Part shown: positions 8,190-15,395 of the stretch, piece by piece
Layout of the letters: every line of letters starts with the position of its first letter
Numbering within the stretch: the first letter of the stretch is position 1
Assembly (NCBI GenBank): GCA_002449585.1
Contig: DJXD01000095.1
Location: forward strand, 1 to 21,448
DNA from: Ruminococcus sp. UBA7013
GTDB taxonomy: Bacteria > Bacillota > Clostridia > Oscillospirales > Ruminococcaceae
Reading direction: 5' to 3'
Length of the DNA: 21,448 nucleotides
The notes under the pieces: generated by a model
What the model saw: only the letters and a program-made list of their open reading frames with translations
The model's database searches: none
What the model was told of the DNA's origin: nothing
Program-made: the position numbers and the translations under genes

Positions 8190-9322
8190 GCCATTTTGTA
8201 ATTAAAAATCAGATTTTAGAAAAATATCAGGGGGATGATGAAATTATGATCATTCCGGAACATGTGACCATAATCAGAAAATATGCCTTTTGTGGCTGCA
8301 TCTCCCTGAAATCTGTGCAAATTCCGGATTGTGTCACAGAGATTGAAGAATATGCATTTGCATTCTGTGCAAATTTACAGTCTGTAAAACTTCCGGATCA
8401 TCTTGCAAAAATCAGAAATCATGTGTTTACTGGCTGTGTCAGTCTGGATTCTATTGTCATTTCAGATACTATAACAGAAATCGAAGATTCTGCCTTTGCT
8501 TTCTGCACAAATTTGAAAAAAGTTTCTCTTCCGGAAAAAATTCCCCTCGGAAGAAATGCTTTTCCAGCAAAAACAGAAATCATCTATGAAAAAAAGCAGA
8601 TAAATCTTGATGCCGAAATCATCATTGATGAAAATCAGACAGAATCTGTTATGAATCCTGAGGACAAAATCATCATCACTGATGAAAATCAGGCAGAACC
8701 TGTTATGAATCCTGAGGAAAAAATCATCATTACTGAGGAAAATCAGACAGAATCTGTTATGAATCCTGAGGAAAAAATCATGATGAATGATTTTATCATT
8801 GAAAATGGCGTTCTGATAAAATATCAGGGAATCGGCGGATTTGTCTGCATTCCTGATGGTGTCACAAAAATTGGAGCAGGCGCATTTTCAGGCTGTCATA
8901 CATTGGCATCTGTACAAATTCCGAAGGGTGTCACAGCGATCGGAGAATATGCTTTTTCTGATTGTAGTTTCCTGACTTCTGTGCAGATCCCTGATAGTGT
9001 TATAATCATAAGTCAAAATGCATTTGCAAACTGTAGCATTTTGACATCTGCACAACTGCCGAATCATCTTGCAAAAATTGATGTTTTTGCCTTTTCTTAC
9101 TGTACCGCATTGACATTCATGCAGTTCCCCGATAGCATGGAAATCATTAAAGAAGGGGCATTTATGAATTGCACCAGTCTCAAAGAGATCATTCTCCCTA
9201 AAAGTGTAAAAATTAGTAAATCTGCATTTTATCACTGCCGTAATCTGACAACCATAAAAATCAAATTCTTGGGCGGAAAGATCGGGACTTTTGGAAAAGA
9301 TGCGCTTGAAAGCATGTTTTAG
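8186..9322 (+). CDS. BspA-like leucine-rich-repeat protein, two LRR blocks
   Basis: A 378-residue protein made of LRR_5/BspA-type repeats with the pattern IP-x-x-V-T-x-I-x-x-x-A-F-x-x-C-x-x-L. Two homologous blocks (about residues 1-135 and 203-370) each begin with a FxI-x-N-x-x-L-x-KYQG cap. They are joined by three acidic near-identical repeats at residues 144-196 (DENQTESVMNPE). There is no signal peptide, membrane anchor or sorting motif, so as read it is cytoplasmic, although many BspA-like proteins are surface proteins. The ATG overlaps the carB stop (ATGA), so translation is probably coupled to the pyrimidine operon. No separate ribosome binding site is obvious. The partner is unknown; a protein-protein interaction role is inferred from the repeats only. 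Confidence 0.85.
   Translation: MSHFVIKNQILEKYQGDDEIMIIPEHVTIIRKYAFCGCISLKSVQIPDCVTEIEEYAFAFCANLQSVKLPDHLAKIRNHVFTGCVSLDSIVISDTITEIEDSAFAFCTNLKKVSLPEKIPLGRNAFPAKTEIIYEKKQINLDAEIIIDENQTESVMNPEDKIIITDENQAEPVMNPEEKIIITEENQTESVMNPEEKIMMNDFIIENGVLIKYQGIGGFVCIPDGVTKIGAGAFSGCHTLASVQIPKGVTAIGEYAFSDCSFLTSVQIPDSVIIISQNAFANCSILTSAQLPNHLAKIDVFAFSYCTALTFMQFPDSMEIIKEGAFMNCTSLKEIILPKSVKISKSAFYHCRNLTTIKIKFLGGKIGTFGKDALESMF
8615..8773 (+). repeat. Three tandem ~54-bp coding repeats inside the LRR gene
   Basis: Units at 8615-8665 (51 bp), 8666-8719 (54 bp) and 8720-8773 (54 bp) encode 17-18 residue copies of the form KIIITDENQxExVMNPEE. They are nearly identical at the DNA level, which suggests recent duplication and a potential for copy-number change without frameshift. 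They form the linker between the two LRR blocks. Confidence 0.85.
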
Positions 9323-9329
9323 CCATCGC

Positions 9330-9344
9330 TTGCATAATATGCAA
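9330..9344. promoter_or_regulatory. Small palindrome before the C39-like gene
   Basis: TTGCAT-AAT-ATGCAA is a perfect 6-bp inverted repeat around 3 bases, in the 44-base gap between the LRR gene and the C39-like gene. It could be an operator, but nothing identifies a binding protein, and a palindrome this size in AT-rich DNA can arise by chance. Confidence 0.2.
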
Positions 9345-9366
9345 TATCTTGACAGGAGTGATATAT

Positions 9367-10014
9367 ATGCATAGACAGAGAACAGCTGAAATTCCAGAAC
9401 AGCTGAAACAGTTTGCCGAAACTTATCCCGAAACAGCAGAATTTGTAAGAAATTATCCGGAAGAATATGACAAGATCCATGTCATTGATCTGACAGATGA
9501 AGTGAAACCGGGTAAAATTCCAATATTGATCCAATGGGATCAGCGTTGGGGATATGAACCCTATGGAGATGGCTGGATTGGTGATAGTGGCTGTGCGCCA
9601 ACAAGTATGGCTATGATTCTAATCGGCCTGACTGGAAATCTGGATTGGAATCCAAAAACAGTGGCTGAATTTTCAGAAAGTCAAGGCTGGTATCTTCCCG
9701 GAATCGGAACATCATGGGAATTGATGACGACCGGAGCGGAAATGCTGGGGCTGAATGTGGAAGAAGGGGAAATTTCAGAGAATTATATCCGGGAAAATCT
9801 TTCATCTGAAACACCAATGATTGCATCTATGTATCCTGGAGATTTCACAACAGGCGGACATATTCTCGTATTGACCGGCTTTGATGCTGATGATCAACTG
9901 CTTTTACATGATCCCAACAGCCCCCGGCATAGCATACAGCCATGGAATTTGAAAATGGTACTTCCACAGATCAAACATATCTGGAAATATTCAGCTAAAA
10001 AAGACACAGCATAA
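9367..10014 (+). CDS. C39-like (Peptidase_C39_2) cysteine peptidase family protein
   Basis: A 215-residue papain-fold protein. The core starts at IPILIQWDQRWGYEPYG (about residue 51), with the catalytic Cys76 in DSGCAPTSMAM, His165 in GGHILVLTG and the Asp/Asn of HDPNS (Asp182, Asn184). This order is that of Peptidase_C39_2 domains; the substrate is unknown. The N-terminal 50 residues include ETAEFVRNYPE, a segment seen in related Clostridia proteins, but there is no signal peptide or membrane helix, which is unusual because many relatives are exported. The ATG at 9367 is preferred to an upstream TTG at 9349 because AGGAG (9354-9358) lies 8 bases before it. A terminator begins inside the last codons. 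Confidence 0.85.
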   Translation: MHRQRTAEIPEQLKQFAETYPETAEFVRNYPEEYDKIHVIDLTDEVKPGKIPILIQWDQRWGYEPYGDGWIGDSGCAPTSMAMILIGLTGNLDWNPKTVAEFSESQGWYLPGIGTSWELMTTGAEMLGLNVEEGEISENYIRENLSSETPMIASMYPGDFTTGGHILVLTGFDADDQLLLHDPNSPRHSIQPWNLKMVLPQIKHIWKYSAKKDTA

Positions 10015-10028
10015 AGCTGTGTTTTTTT
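10004..10028 (+). terminator. Intrinsic terminator of the C39-like gene
   Basis: ACACAGC (10004-10010) and GCTGTGT (10016-10022) form a 7-bp perfect stem with a 5-base loop, followed by seven T (10022-10028). The stop codon of the peptidase gene (10012-10014) lies in the loop. It probably ends the transcript that began at the pyrimidine operon or before the peptidase gene. Confidence 0.85.
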
Positions 10029-10098
10029 GCAAATCAGTATAATATCCAAAATCAGAAAGTTTTATACAAGAAAATTTGTTTATCATGCAAGGCAAATT

Positions 10099-10133
10099 TC
10101 TCTTGACATTGACGCAACGTCAAGAGATATAAT
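10099..10133 (+). promoter_or_regulatory. MerR-type autoregulated promoter/operator with 19-bp spacer
   Basis: The -35 box TTGACA (10103-10108) and -10 box TATAAT (10128-10133) are both perfect but 19 bases apart, the long spacing that MerR-family regulators correct by twisting DNA. The spacer contains nested dyads: TCTCTTGAC (10099-10107) with GTCAAGAGA (10119-10127), and TTGACG-CAA-CGTCAA (10109-10123). A MerR-type gene follows at once. The predicted start near 10140 leaves almost no 5' leader. Confidence 0.85.
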
Positions 10134-10149
10134 AATATTGGTGATGTAC

Positions 10150-10434
10150 ATGAATGAAATCAAAACAATAACCGAAGTATGCAAAATACTAAATATGACC
10201 TCTCGCACAATACGCTATTATGAACAATGCGGACTGATCCAAACAATCCGCAGTAGCAAAACAACGCCTCGCCAACTTGACAGCGAAAATATCAAGCGTC
10301 TGCGAAAGATACAATTTCTTAGAAAATTAGGGCTGTCACTTGATGAGATTTCAAGTATCATCAATAGTGATGCAAAAACAGCAGAAATGATTTACTGCAA
10401 AAATCAAGAATGTGACATCCTCCCCCACCTATAG
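10150..10434 (+). CDS. MerR-family transcriptional regulator, C-terminally truncated
   Basis: The 94-residue product has the winged helix-turn-helix of MerR proteins: ITEVCKILNMTSRTIRYYEQCGLI (about 7-30), then the wing and RLRKIQFLRKLGLSLDEISSII (about 49-70). The usual C-terminal dimerisation coiled coil is missing: coding runs into the palindrome at 10419-10446, and the TAG stop lies in its loop. Residues DILPHL at the end come from that palindrome. Starts at GTG 10141 or ATG 10144 are also possible; 10150 is chosen because GGTGAT (10140-10145) precedes it, but the message may be nearly leaderless. It would control its own 19-bp-spacer promoter if functional. Without the dimer helix it may be inactive, so a pseudogene is a fair alternative. 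Confidence 0.75.
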   Translation: MNEIKTITEVCKILNMTSRTIRYYEQCGLIQTIRSSKTTPRQLDSENIKRLRKIQFLRKLGLSLDEISSIINSDAKTAEMIYCKNQECDILPHL

Positions 10435-10446
10435 AGGTGGGGGAGG
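10411..10446. mobile_element. Perfect GC-rich palindrome, possible IS200/IS605-type end remnant
   Basis: CCTCCCCCACCT (10419-10430) and AGGTGGGGGAGG (10435-10446) pair perfectly over 12 bp with a 4-base loop; there is no T-tract, so it is not an ordinary terminator. The preceding TGTGACAT and following GAATT resemble hairpin ends I associate with IS200/IS605-type elements in Firmicutes. A related layout, with GATGTCC, a hairpin and GGGGAATT, occurs in reverse at 18217-18247. No transposase gene is present. The hairpin breaks the MerR frame. Confidence 0.4.
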
Positions 10447-10508
10447 AATTGCTAACTTTTGTTGAAAAAGATGGCTTTGTCAATCTTGTCTCCGCAGGAG
10501 ATTATAAC

Positions 10509-11348
10509 ATGAATATTAATATCTATGGTGATGGCAAATATAAAATTATTGCAATGCCGGGGAGCGGTGATGCAGAATTTACTTTGGATATGAAAATGTT
10601 ATCAGGACATTTGCGTGATGATATTAGTCTTGTTGTGGTTTCTCGTCCGGGATATGGCCTTTTTGAAAGCACACGCATCGCCCTGAAAAATGCAGGGATC
10701 GAAACGCCATATATCCTGATGCCGCATTCTCTCAGCGGTATTTATGGGACTTATTGGGAAAGCACTTATCCTGATGAAATATCAGGCGTGATCTTTCTGG
10801 ATTCTATCAATGAAGCAGAACCAGAATTAACTGAGGAAGATTGGAAAGAACCGCCTGCATTTATGAAATTTCTCTGCAAAGCTGGCGTTTTCAGAGCATT
10901 ATCAGATATGATGGATTCAAGTATGGATGATTCATATGGGATATATATGGAAGATGCCGCTGCACTCTATGGCATTAATCCCACTGCTTTTTCAGAATCA
11001 TGCAGTAATGAATTGAAGAATTTTAATGCAAATATGCAAACAGCCTGGTCATCTATCCAGTCAAATGACATTCCTAAAATATATATTTCTACGAATTATC
11101 AAACTTTGGAGGATGCAAAAGAATATTTAATGTTTGTCAATGACAAAGTAGATGAAGAGAGAGCGCAGGAATTATTTGAAGAGAGTCAATCCGAGGAACA
11201 GGCGGAATATCGCAAAAATAGAACAGAATATATCAAGAAGCTTGGCAATTGTGAAGAAATCAATATTCCTGGAAGTCATTTTATTTATTATCAGAAGCCT
11301 GAGGCATGTGCAAAGGTCATTAAAGATATGATTGATATGATAGATTAA
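10509..11348 (+). CDS. Alpha/beta hydrolase fold protein, possibly degraded
   Basis: A 279-residue hydrolase. PGSG (oxyanion region) lies near residue 18; the nucleophile Ser is in PHSLSGIYG, Asp in GVIFLDS and His in PGSHFIYY, so the triad is present. Substrate unknown. AGGAG (10496-10500) stands 8 bases before the ATG at 10509. The frame, however, stays open back to the palindrome (GTG at 10437), and residues such as EKDGFVNLVSAGDYN look like authentic family sequence. The original N-terminus was therefore probably longer. Between SRPGYGLFES and TRIALKNAGIE about 17-20 residues typical of relatives seem missing, an apparent in-frame deletion. The stop overlaps that of the convergent gene in TTAA (11345-11348). 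It may be regulated by the MerR protein. Confidence 0.7.
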   Translation: MNINIYGDGKYKIIAMPGSGDAEFTLDMKMLSGHLRDDISLVVVSRPGYGLFESTRIALKNAGIETPYILMPHSLSGIYGTYWESTYPDEISGVIFLDSINEAEPELTEEDWKEPPAFMKFLCKAGVFRALSDMMDSSMDDSYGIYMEDAAALYGINPTAFSESCSNELKNFNANMQTAWSSIQSNDIPKIYISTNYQTLEDAKEYLMFVNDKVDEERAQELFEESQSEEQAEYRKNRTEYIKKLGNCEEINIPGSHFIYYQKPEACAKVIKDMIDMID

Positions 11349-12232
11349 TTTTCAGGAATGATCAAATCATAACGATCTATGTCTGAATAATGCCACCATT
11401 CTCCCCAATAGCCTTTAAATCCGTACTGATTCATAATTTGCTCTAATATACGAGAATTTTCAGCAGCTGCATCAGAAACATCACTATAATCTCTATCTGC
11501 TAAAAGGGAAAACTCATCAAAACCAGAAGGAAGTTCCACCTGTGAACCATCTTCATATACAATGCCTAAATCAATTGTATTTCCCCGGCTATGGCTTGTG
11601 ATACCATTTCTGGGATCAGCAACATAAGTAGGATCAGGCCAGACATTCCATAATTTATATTGTGCTTCTTCTGATCTGTAAGCATCCCATATGATGATGC
11701 AGAATCCTTTTTCTTTGAGTTTATCCTGTACTTTGGAAAGTTTTTTCACTGTTCCATAACAGAGATAAGCTTCTGCATCGTCATATATCACAGTTCCGGT
11801 AAAATTATTAGTAGTAGCATATCGCAGATCAATAACGGCATCGGGGATATAATCCAGTATTCGCACAAGTTCCCCATCAGAAGGAATTCTTTCAGGGGTT
11901 GTTGTAAAGATAGTTTCTGTTATGGTTGTGGTATGCTCATCTAAGAATGAGCTGATTTCTGTTGTTGTTGCAGAAGATGCAATAGTTGTTTCATCAGAAG
12001 AATAGATTATTGTTGTGCTGTCATCACTAGAAGTGGTGACAGCTGTTGTCATTTCTGATATTTCTGTATGAATAGGAGAAACTTTAATTGTCATTGCAGA
12101 AGATGCAGTTGAAACAGCTTCCTCTGTAGCAGATTGCATAGTTGTTTCAGAAAGCTCTGCTGCTGTTTCATGATGACAGGCAGTCAGCAAAGGACAGATG
12201 AAAATTAATAGAAACCATAATTTTTTATTCAT
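11345..12232 (-). CDS. VanX-type (M15D) D-Ala-D-Ala dipeptidase-like lipoprotein
   Basis: A 295-residue predicted lipoprotein: a short signal peptide ends in the lipobox LLTAC (Cys19). A Ser/Thr-rich low-complexity linker follows (about 25-115), then an M15D metallopeptidase domain starting at VRILDYIPDAVIDLRYATTNNFTG. Zinc and catalytic motifs are visible in SHSRGNTIDLG (near 210) and GEWWHYSD (near 275), and WDAYR is typical of the family. VanX-family enzymes cleave D-Ala-D-Ala; in an organism without other van genes nearby, a peptidoglycan recycling or remodelling role at the outer face of the membrane is more likely than glycopeptide resistance. It is the last gene of the leftward xylanase group, 23 bases after its neighbour. 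Confidence 0.85.
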   Translation of the reverse strand: MNKKLWFLLIFICPLLTACHHETAAELSETTMQSATEEAVSTASSAMTIKVSPIHTEISEMTTAVTTSSDDSTTIIYSSDETTIASSATTTEISSFLDEHTTTITETIFTTTPERIPSDGELVRILDYIPDAVIDLRYATTNNFTGTVIYDDAEAYLCYGTVKKLSKVQDKLKEKGFCIIIWDAYRSEEAQYKLWNVWPDPTYVADPRNGITSHSRGNTIDLGIVYEDGSQVELPSGFDEFSLLADRDYSDVSDAAAENSRILEQIMNQYGFKGYWGEWWHYSDIDRYDLIIPEN

Positions 12233-12255
12233 TCTCTTCCTACCTCATTATTTTA

Positions 12256-13317
12256 TCAAGAATTATTTTTCACTTTGATTTCTGATACACAGGTATCACT
12301 ATACTTATTTCCGGAATAAGTACTCAAGATAGTAATCTTGATATATTCTGTATCGACAGTATCCGTTAATTTTACTTTAGAAGGCTGTTCTGAATATTCA
12401 CCGCTAAGAATGGCATTTGTAGAAGTACCATCTGAAAATTCAATTTTGCATTCTTTGATGCGGCAGTTTTTATAGAATAATTCTTCATCTGTGCAGAGTC
12501 CGTTATAGATAATAATTTCATCAAGCCGCTGTTTTCGTTCGGCATGGAGTGTAATATATTCACCCACACCGCTATCTTTAGCACCTTCACACCAGCATGT
12601 AGAATGATCATCATCCAAAGTTTTAAAAGCTTCATAAGTATATTTTTTATTTCCGGAATAAACAGGTTTTAAAACACTGCTGGAAGAAGCTGTTGAAAAA
12701 GAAGGGATGAGATCGACGGGATCATAAGCTTCTGTCATGGGGGGAGGAGCAGTGGCTGGAGGATTTGTAGTAGCAGGGGGAACGGTTACTCTAGTAGCGG
12801 CGGTTGTTTGTGGTGGATCTGTGGGACGAGTAGGGGGTTCAGTTGCTGGCGGAGAGGTGAAATCATCTGTAACAACAGCGGGTTGTGATACAATCATTTC
12901 TGTATGATAATCATTAATGATTTCTTCTGTTTGGGGGAGGTTTTGGGGAATTTCTGTGATTGTCTGTTCTGCATCATTAGAAAACAACAGTTCCTGACCG
13001 CAGTTCGGGCAAAACATTTTACCAGTTTTCAGCATTTGTTCAGTGACAAGAAGCGTATTGTTGCATGCAGGGCAAACTGCTGTATAATTAATATTCTCAT
13101 TATTTTGCAAAATAACATCTGTTTGACTTGTATTTTGTGATTCTACAACAGTAGGCTGTTCCTGCTTTTGCGCCTGAGTATTATTATTATTTCTTATGAT
13201 AACGATAAATAATAATACTGCAACGAAAAGAAATATGACTAAAGCCGTCATGATAAGAAAGCCTAATAATTTCCCTGTATTTTTTTCTAAATAATCTTTC
13301 AATCCGTTTTTGTCCAT
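12256..13317 (-). CDS. Membrane-anchored zinc-ribbon protein with NADase-type glycan-binding-like domain
   Basis: A 353-residue protein with four parts. One transmembrane helix lies at about 18-41. A zinc ribbon follows with CPAC (Cys82, Cys85) and CPNC (Cys103, Cys106). A Pro/Thr-rich linker spans about 150-205. The C-terminal domain of about 140 residues is discoidin-like: YTYEAFKTLDDDHSTCWCEGAKDSGVGEYITL and the closing YSDTCVSEIKVKN match the NADase-type glycan-binding domain as I remember it. The positive residues precede or follow the helix ambiguously, so which side faces out is uncertain. AAAGG lies about 7 bases before the ATG. It sits between xylanase and lipoprotein, so a role in the envelope is plausible; ligand unknown. 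Confidence 0.75.
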   Translation of the reverse strand: MDKNGLKDYLEKNTGKLLGFLIMTALVIFLFVAVLLFIVIIRNNNNTQAQKQEQPTVVESQNTSQTDVILQNNENINYTAVCPACNNTLLVTEQMLKTGKMFCPNCGQELLFSNDAEQTITEIPQNLPQTEEIINDYHTEMIVSQPAVVTDDFTSPPATEPPTRPTDPPQTTAATRVTVPPATTNPPATAPPPMTEAYDPVDLIPSFSTASSSSVLKPVYSGNKKYTYEAFKTLDDDHSTCWCEGAKDSGVGEYITLHAERKQRLDEIIIYNGLCTDEELFYKNCRIKECKIEFSDGTSTNAILSGEYSEQPSKVKLTDTVDTEYIKITILSTYSGNKYSDTCVSEIKVKNNS

Positions 13318-13343
13318 AATATGCCTTTCTTATTGATAAATAT

Positions 13344-13372
13344 ACAGAGCCAGAAAAATGCTCCGGCTCTGT
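13344..13372 (-). terminator. Hairpin after the xylanase gene
   Basis: ACAGAGCC (13344-13351) pairs with GGCTCTGT (13365-13372) over 8 bp with a 13-base loop. On the minus strand it is followed by ATATTTATC, a poor T-tract, so read-through into the zinc-ribbon gene is likely. Confidence 0.5.
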
Positions 13373-13393
13373 AACTGGAATTTTCAGACCAGA

Positions 13394-15250
13394 TTAATCA
13401 AATGTATCAATCAGACCGAGAAGATATTTCTGTAACAGGATAATATCAGAAAGATTGATTACGCCGTCATGATTGACATCACTTTCCCGGTTTTCATAAT
13501 AGAGAATAGCAGTATCACCTGCGAGAATTTTCTTTTTCAGCAGAATCAGATCATAGATATTGACTTTCTTATCAAGATTGACATCCCCAGGAATATAACT
13601 GCCGGGAGGAAGAATAATCTCCTCTGTTGTAGGCTCTGTTTCCGTGGGCTGTGTTTCGTCTGCCTTGCCCCATTCTTCCTGAGGGATCAGGCTTTCCACC
13701 TGTGTATAGCTATCTTTCAGGGAATAATCAGAATTAAGCAGCAGCGGAAGGCCATCTTTGCGCCAGCTTGTGCCATCGGTGATGCCCCAGAATACCAGAG
13801 CAGTAATATTTGCCCCGGCTTTTTTCTGATCTATAATTGTCTTGACAATATCATGATAAGCCTGTGTCTGTTTTGATAAATCACCATTACTCTTATATTG
13901 TGTAATATCCAGCTCTGTGATCTGAATTTCAAGCCCTAATTGACTATATTTTTCAATACACTGCTGATACAGATTTGCATCAGGATAGCCAACATCAAGA
14001 TGTGATTGCATTCCTACGCCATCAATCAGATTTTTAGATTTCAGATCTGAAATCATATTATAAATAGCATCACGTTTGGCTGGAATATATTCATTGAAGT
14101 CATTATAGAACAGTTTTGTACCTTGGGGGGCATATTTTCTGGCATAGGTAAATGCCTGTTCAATATAAGAATTATCGCCATAGATCAGCGTCCAATAGGA
14201 TTCTTCTTTGCTTGGATCTGTACCGCCTTTCCGGAGTGAGCCATCATCCAGATAGCACTCATTCACAACATCCCAGCAATATACATTAAGATCCGGGAAT
14301 TCAACAGCAATCTGATTCATCAGAAGACGGATATAATTTTCAAGTCGCTGATTCATGATTTCTTTGGAAACATATGCGCCATCGCTTCTGAAACCTTCTT
14401 TGAAAAACCAGTCCGGTGTCTGGCTATACCAGCAAAGCACATGACCTCTGACAGGAATCTGATTTTCTTCACAGAATTTGAGTGTATATCTGGCATTATC
14501 CAGAGAAATAGCAGGGGTCACATTATCCCCGATCGCTTGGGAAGCGGCCTGATTCAGGACAGCATCCGGTTTTAATTCATTGCCGGGTGTCAGACTATTG
14601 AAATGATGTTTGACAATTTCCTGTGAAATCGTTGTATTCAATTCAGCAGGAGTGGCTGCACAGCCGATCTTGAAATAATTTGCATAAACATCTTTCAGCG
14701 GTGTTTTGTCAAGTGCTTCTGTGCTCCAGCTTGCCTCGCCTTTAATAGTCACATCATCAACCATAAAATCATTTGTTCCGGCGGCTGTCTGGAAATAAAT
14801 CAGAATATCAGAAGCATCTGACGGAATTTCATAGCTTGCGTTGATTTGTGCCCATGTGCCGGAAGATTCTGCACTGCTGATGCCTTTATACTGTGCATTG
14901 CCGGAACTATCTGTATATTTCAGCGTGAGCTGAATCGTATCTGATCCGGATGCAAGAACCCATGCACTGAATTGATATGTTTTCCCAGGCAAAAGAATGC
15001 TTTCCCCTGAGAGGGAAGCCCCCTGCCAGCTATCGCTTCTATTGCCTACATACAAACAGCAGTTCCCCTCATGATGACTATTATTTGTAGTAGAGACAGC
15101 TGTTCCTCCAAAAGATGCCCAGCCATCTGTGCCAGCTTCAAAATCTGCGCTATGTAAAACCGTATCTTCTGCGGATACCGGCATAATAGCGGCTGTGCCG
15201 AGAATCATCATAGCAGCAGTCATAATTCCGGCAATTTTTTTGAATTTCAT
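13394..15250 (-). CDS. Cellulosomal endo-1,4-beta-xylanase: CBM, GH10, type I dockerin
   Basis: A 618-residue secreted xylan hydrolase. Order: signal peptide (1-27, ending PVSA), a CBM4/9/22-like carbohydrate-binding module (about 30-172; most likely CBM22), a GH10 catalytic domain (about 180-522), a short Thr/Glu-Pro linker, and a type I dockerin (553-615). The GH10 acid/base is Glu331 in WDVVNE and the nucleophile Glu446 in ITELD. The dockerin shows two calcium loops, GDVNLDKKVNIYDL and SDVNHDGVINLSDI, each followed by a K/Q-rich helix, so the enzyme should dock on a cohesin-bearing scaffoldin. AGGAGG lies 9 bases before the ATG. It has its own promoter at 15288-15316 and likely leads a three-gene leftward unit. 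Confidence 0.95.
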   Translation of the reverse strand: MKFKKIAGIMTAAMMILGTAAIMPVSAEDTVLHSADFEAGTDGWASFGGTAVSTTNNSHHEGNCCLYVGNRSDSWQGASLSGESILLPGKTYQFSAWVLASGSDTIQLTLKYTDSSGNAQYKGISSAESSGTWAQINASYEIPSDASDILIYFQTAAGTNDFMVDDVTIKGEASWSTEALDKTPLKDVYANYFKIGCAATPAELNTTISQEIVKHHFNSLTPGNELKPDAVLNQAASQAIGDNVTPAISLDNARYTLKFCEENQIPVRGHVLCWYSQTPDWFFKEGFRSDGAYVSKEIMNQRLENYIRLLMNQIAVEFPDLNVYCWDVVNECYLDDGSLRKGGTDPSKEESYWTLIYGDNSYIEQAFTYARKYAPQGTKLFYNDFNEYIPAKRDAIYNMISDLKSKNLIDGVGMQSHLDVGYPDANLYQQCIEKYSQLGLEIQITELDITQYKSNGDLSKQTQAYHDIVKTIIDQKKAGANITALVFWGITDGTSWRKDGLPLLLNSDYSLKDSYTQVESLIPQEEWGKADETQPTETEPTTEEIILPPGSYIPGDVNLDKKVNIYDLILLKKKILAGDTAILYYENRESDVNHDGVINLSDIILLQKYLLGLIDTFD

Positions 15251-15287
15251 GTCAATTTCCTCCTCTTCATGAATATCTGATAATTCA

Positions 15288-15316
15288 AGTATAACACATT
15301 TCTTTCAAAATTGCAA
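15288..15316 (-). promoter_or_regulatory. Promoter of the xylanase gene
   Basis: On the minus strand TTGCAA (15311-15316) and TATACT (15288-15293) are separated by 17 bases. The predicted start lies about 30 bases before the xylanase ATG, with GAGGAGGAA as ribosome site. Confidence 0.7.
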
Positions 15317-15362
15317 GAGCTTTCTGTTGATTTTTTCTATTTTTGCTATGAAAGCGGCATAC

Positions 15363-15390
15363 AAAAAGGCCGCTGACGGATCAGCGGCCT
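15363..15390 (-). terminator. Intrinsic terminator of pnp
   Basis: AGGCCGCTGA (15367-15376) and TCAGCGGCCT (15381-15390) form a perfect 10-bp stem with a CGGA loop. On the minus strand a run of T (A at 15363-15367) follows, 5 bases after the pnp stop codon. Confidence 0.9.
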
Positions 15391-15395
15391 GTTAT

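Noticed and set aside
10027..10149. Longer MerR start near 10027
   Set aside because: The extension would lie upstream of and across the promoter and operator, and its sequence does not resemble a MerR N-terminus.
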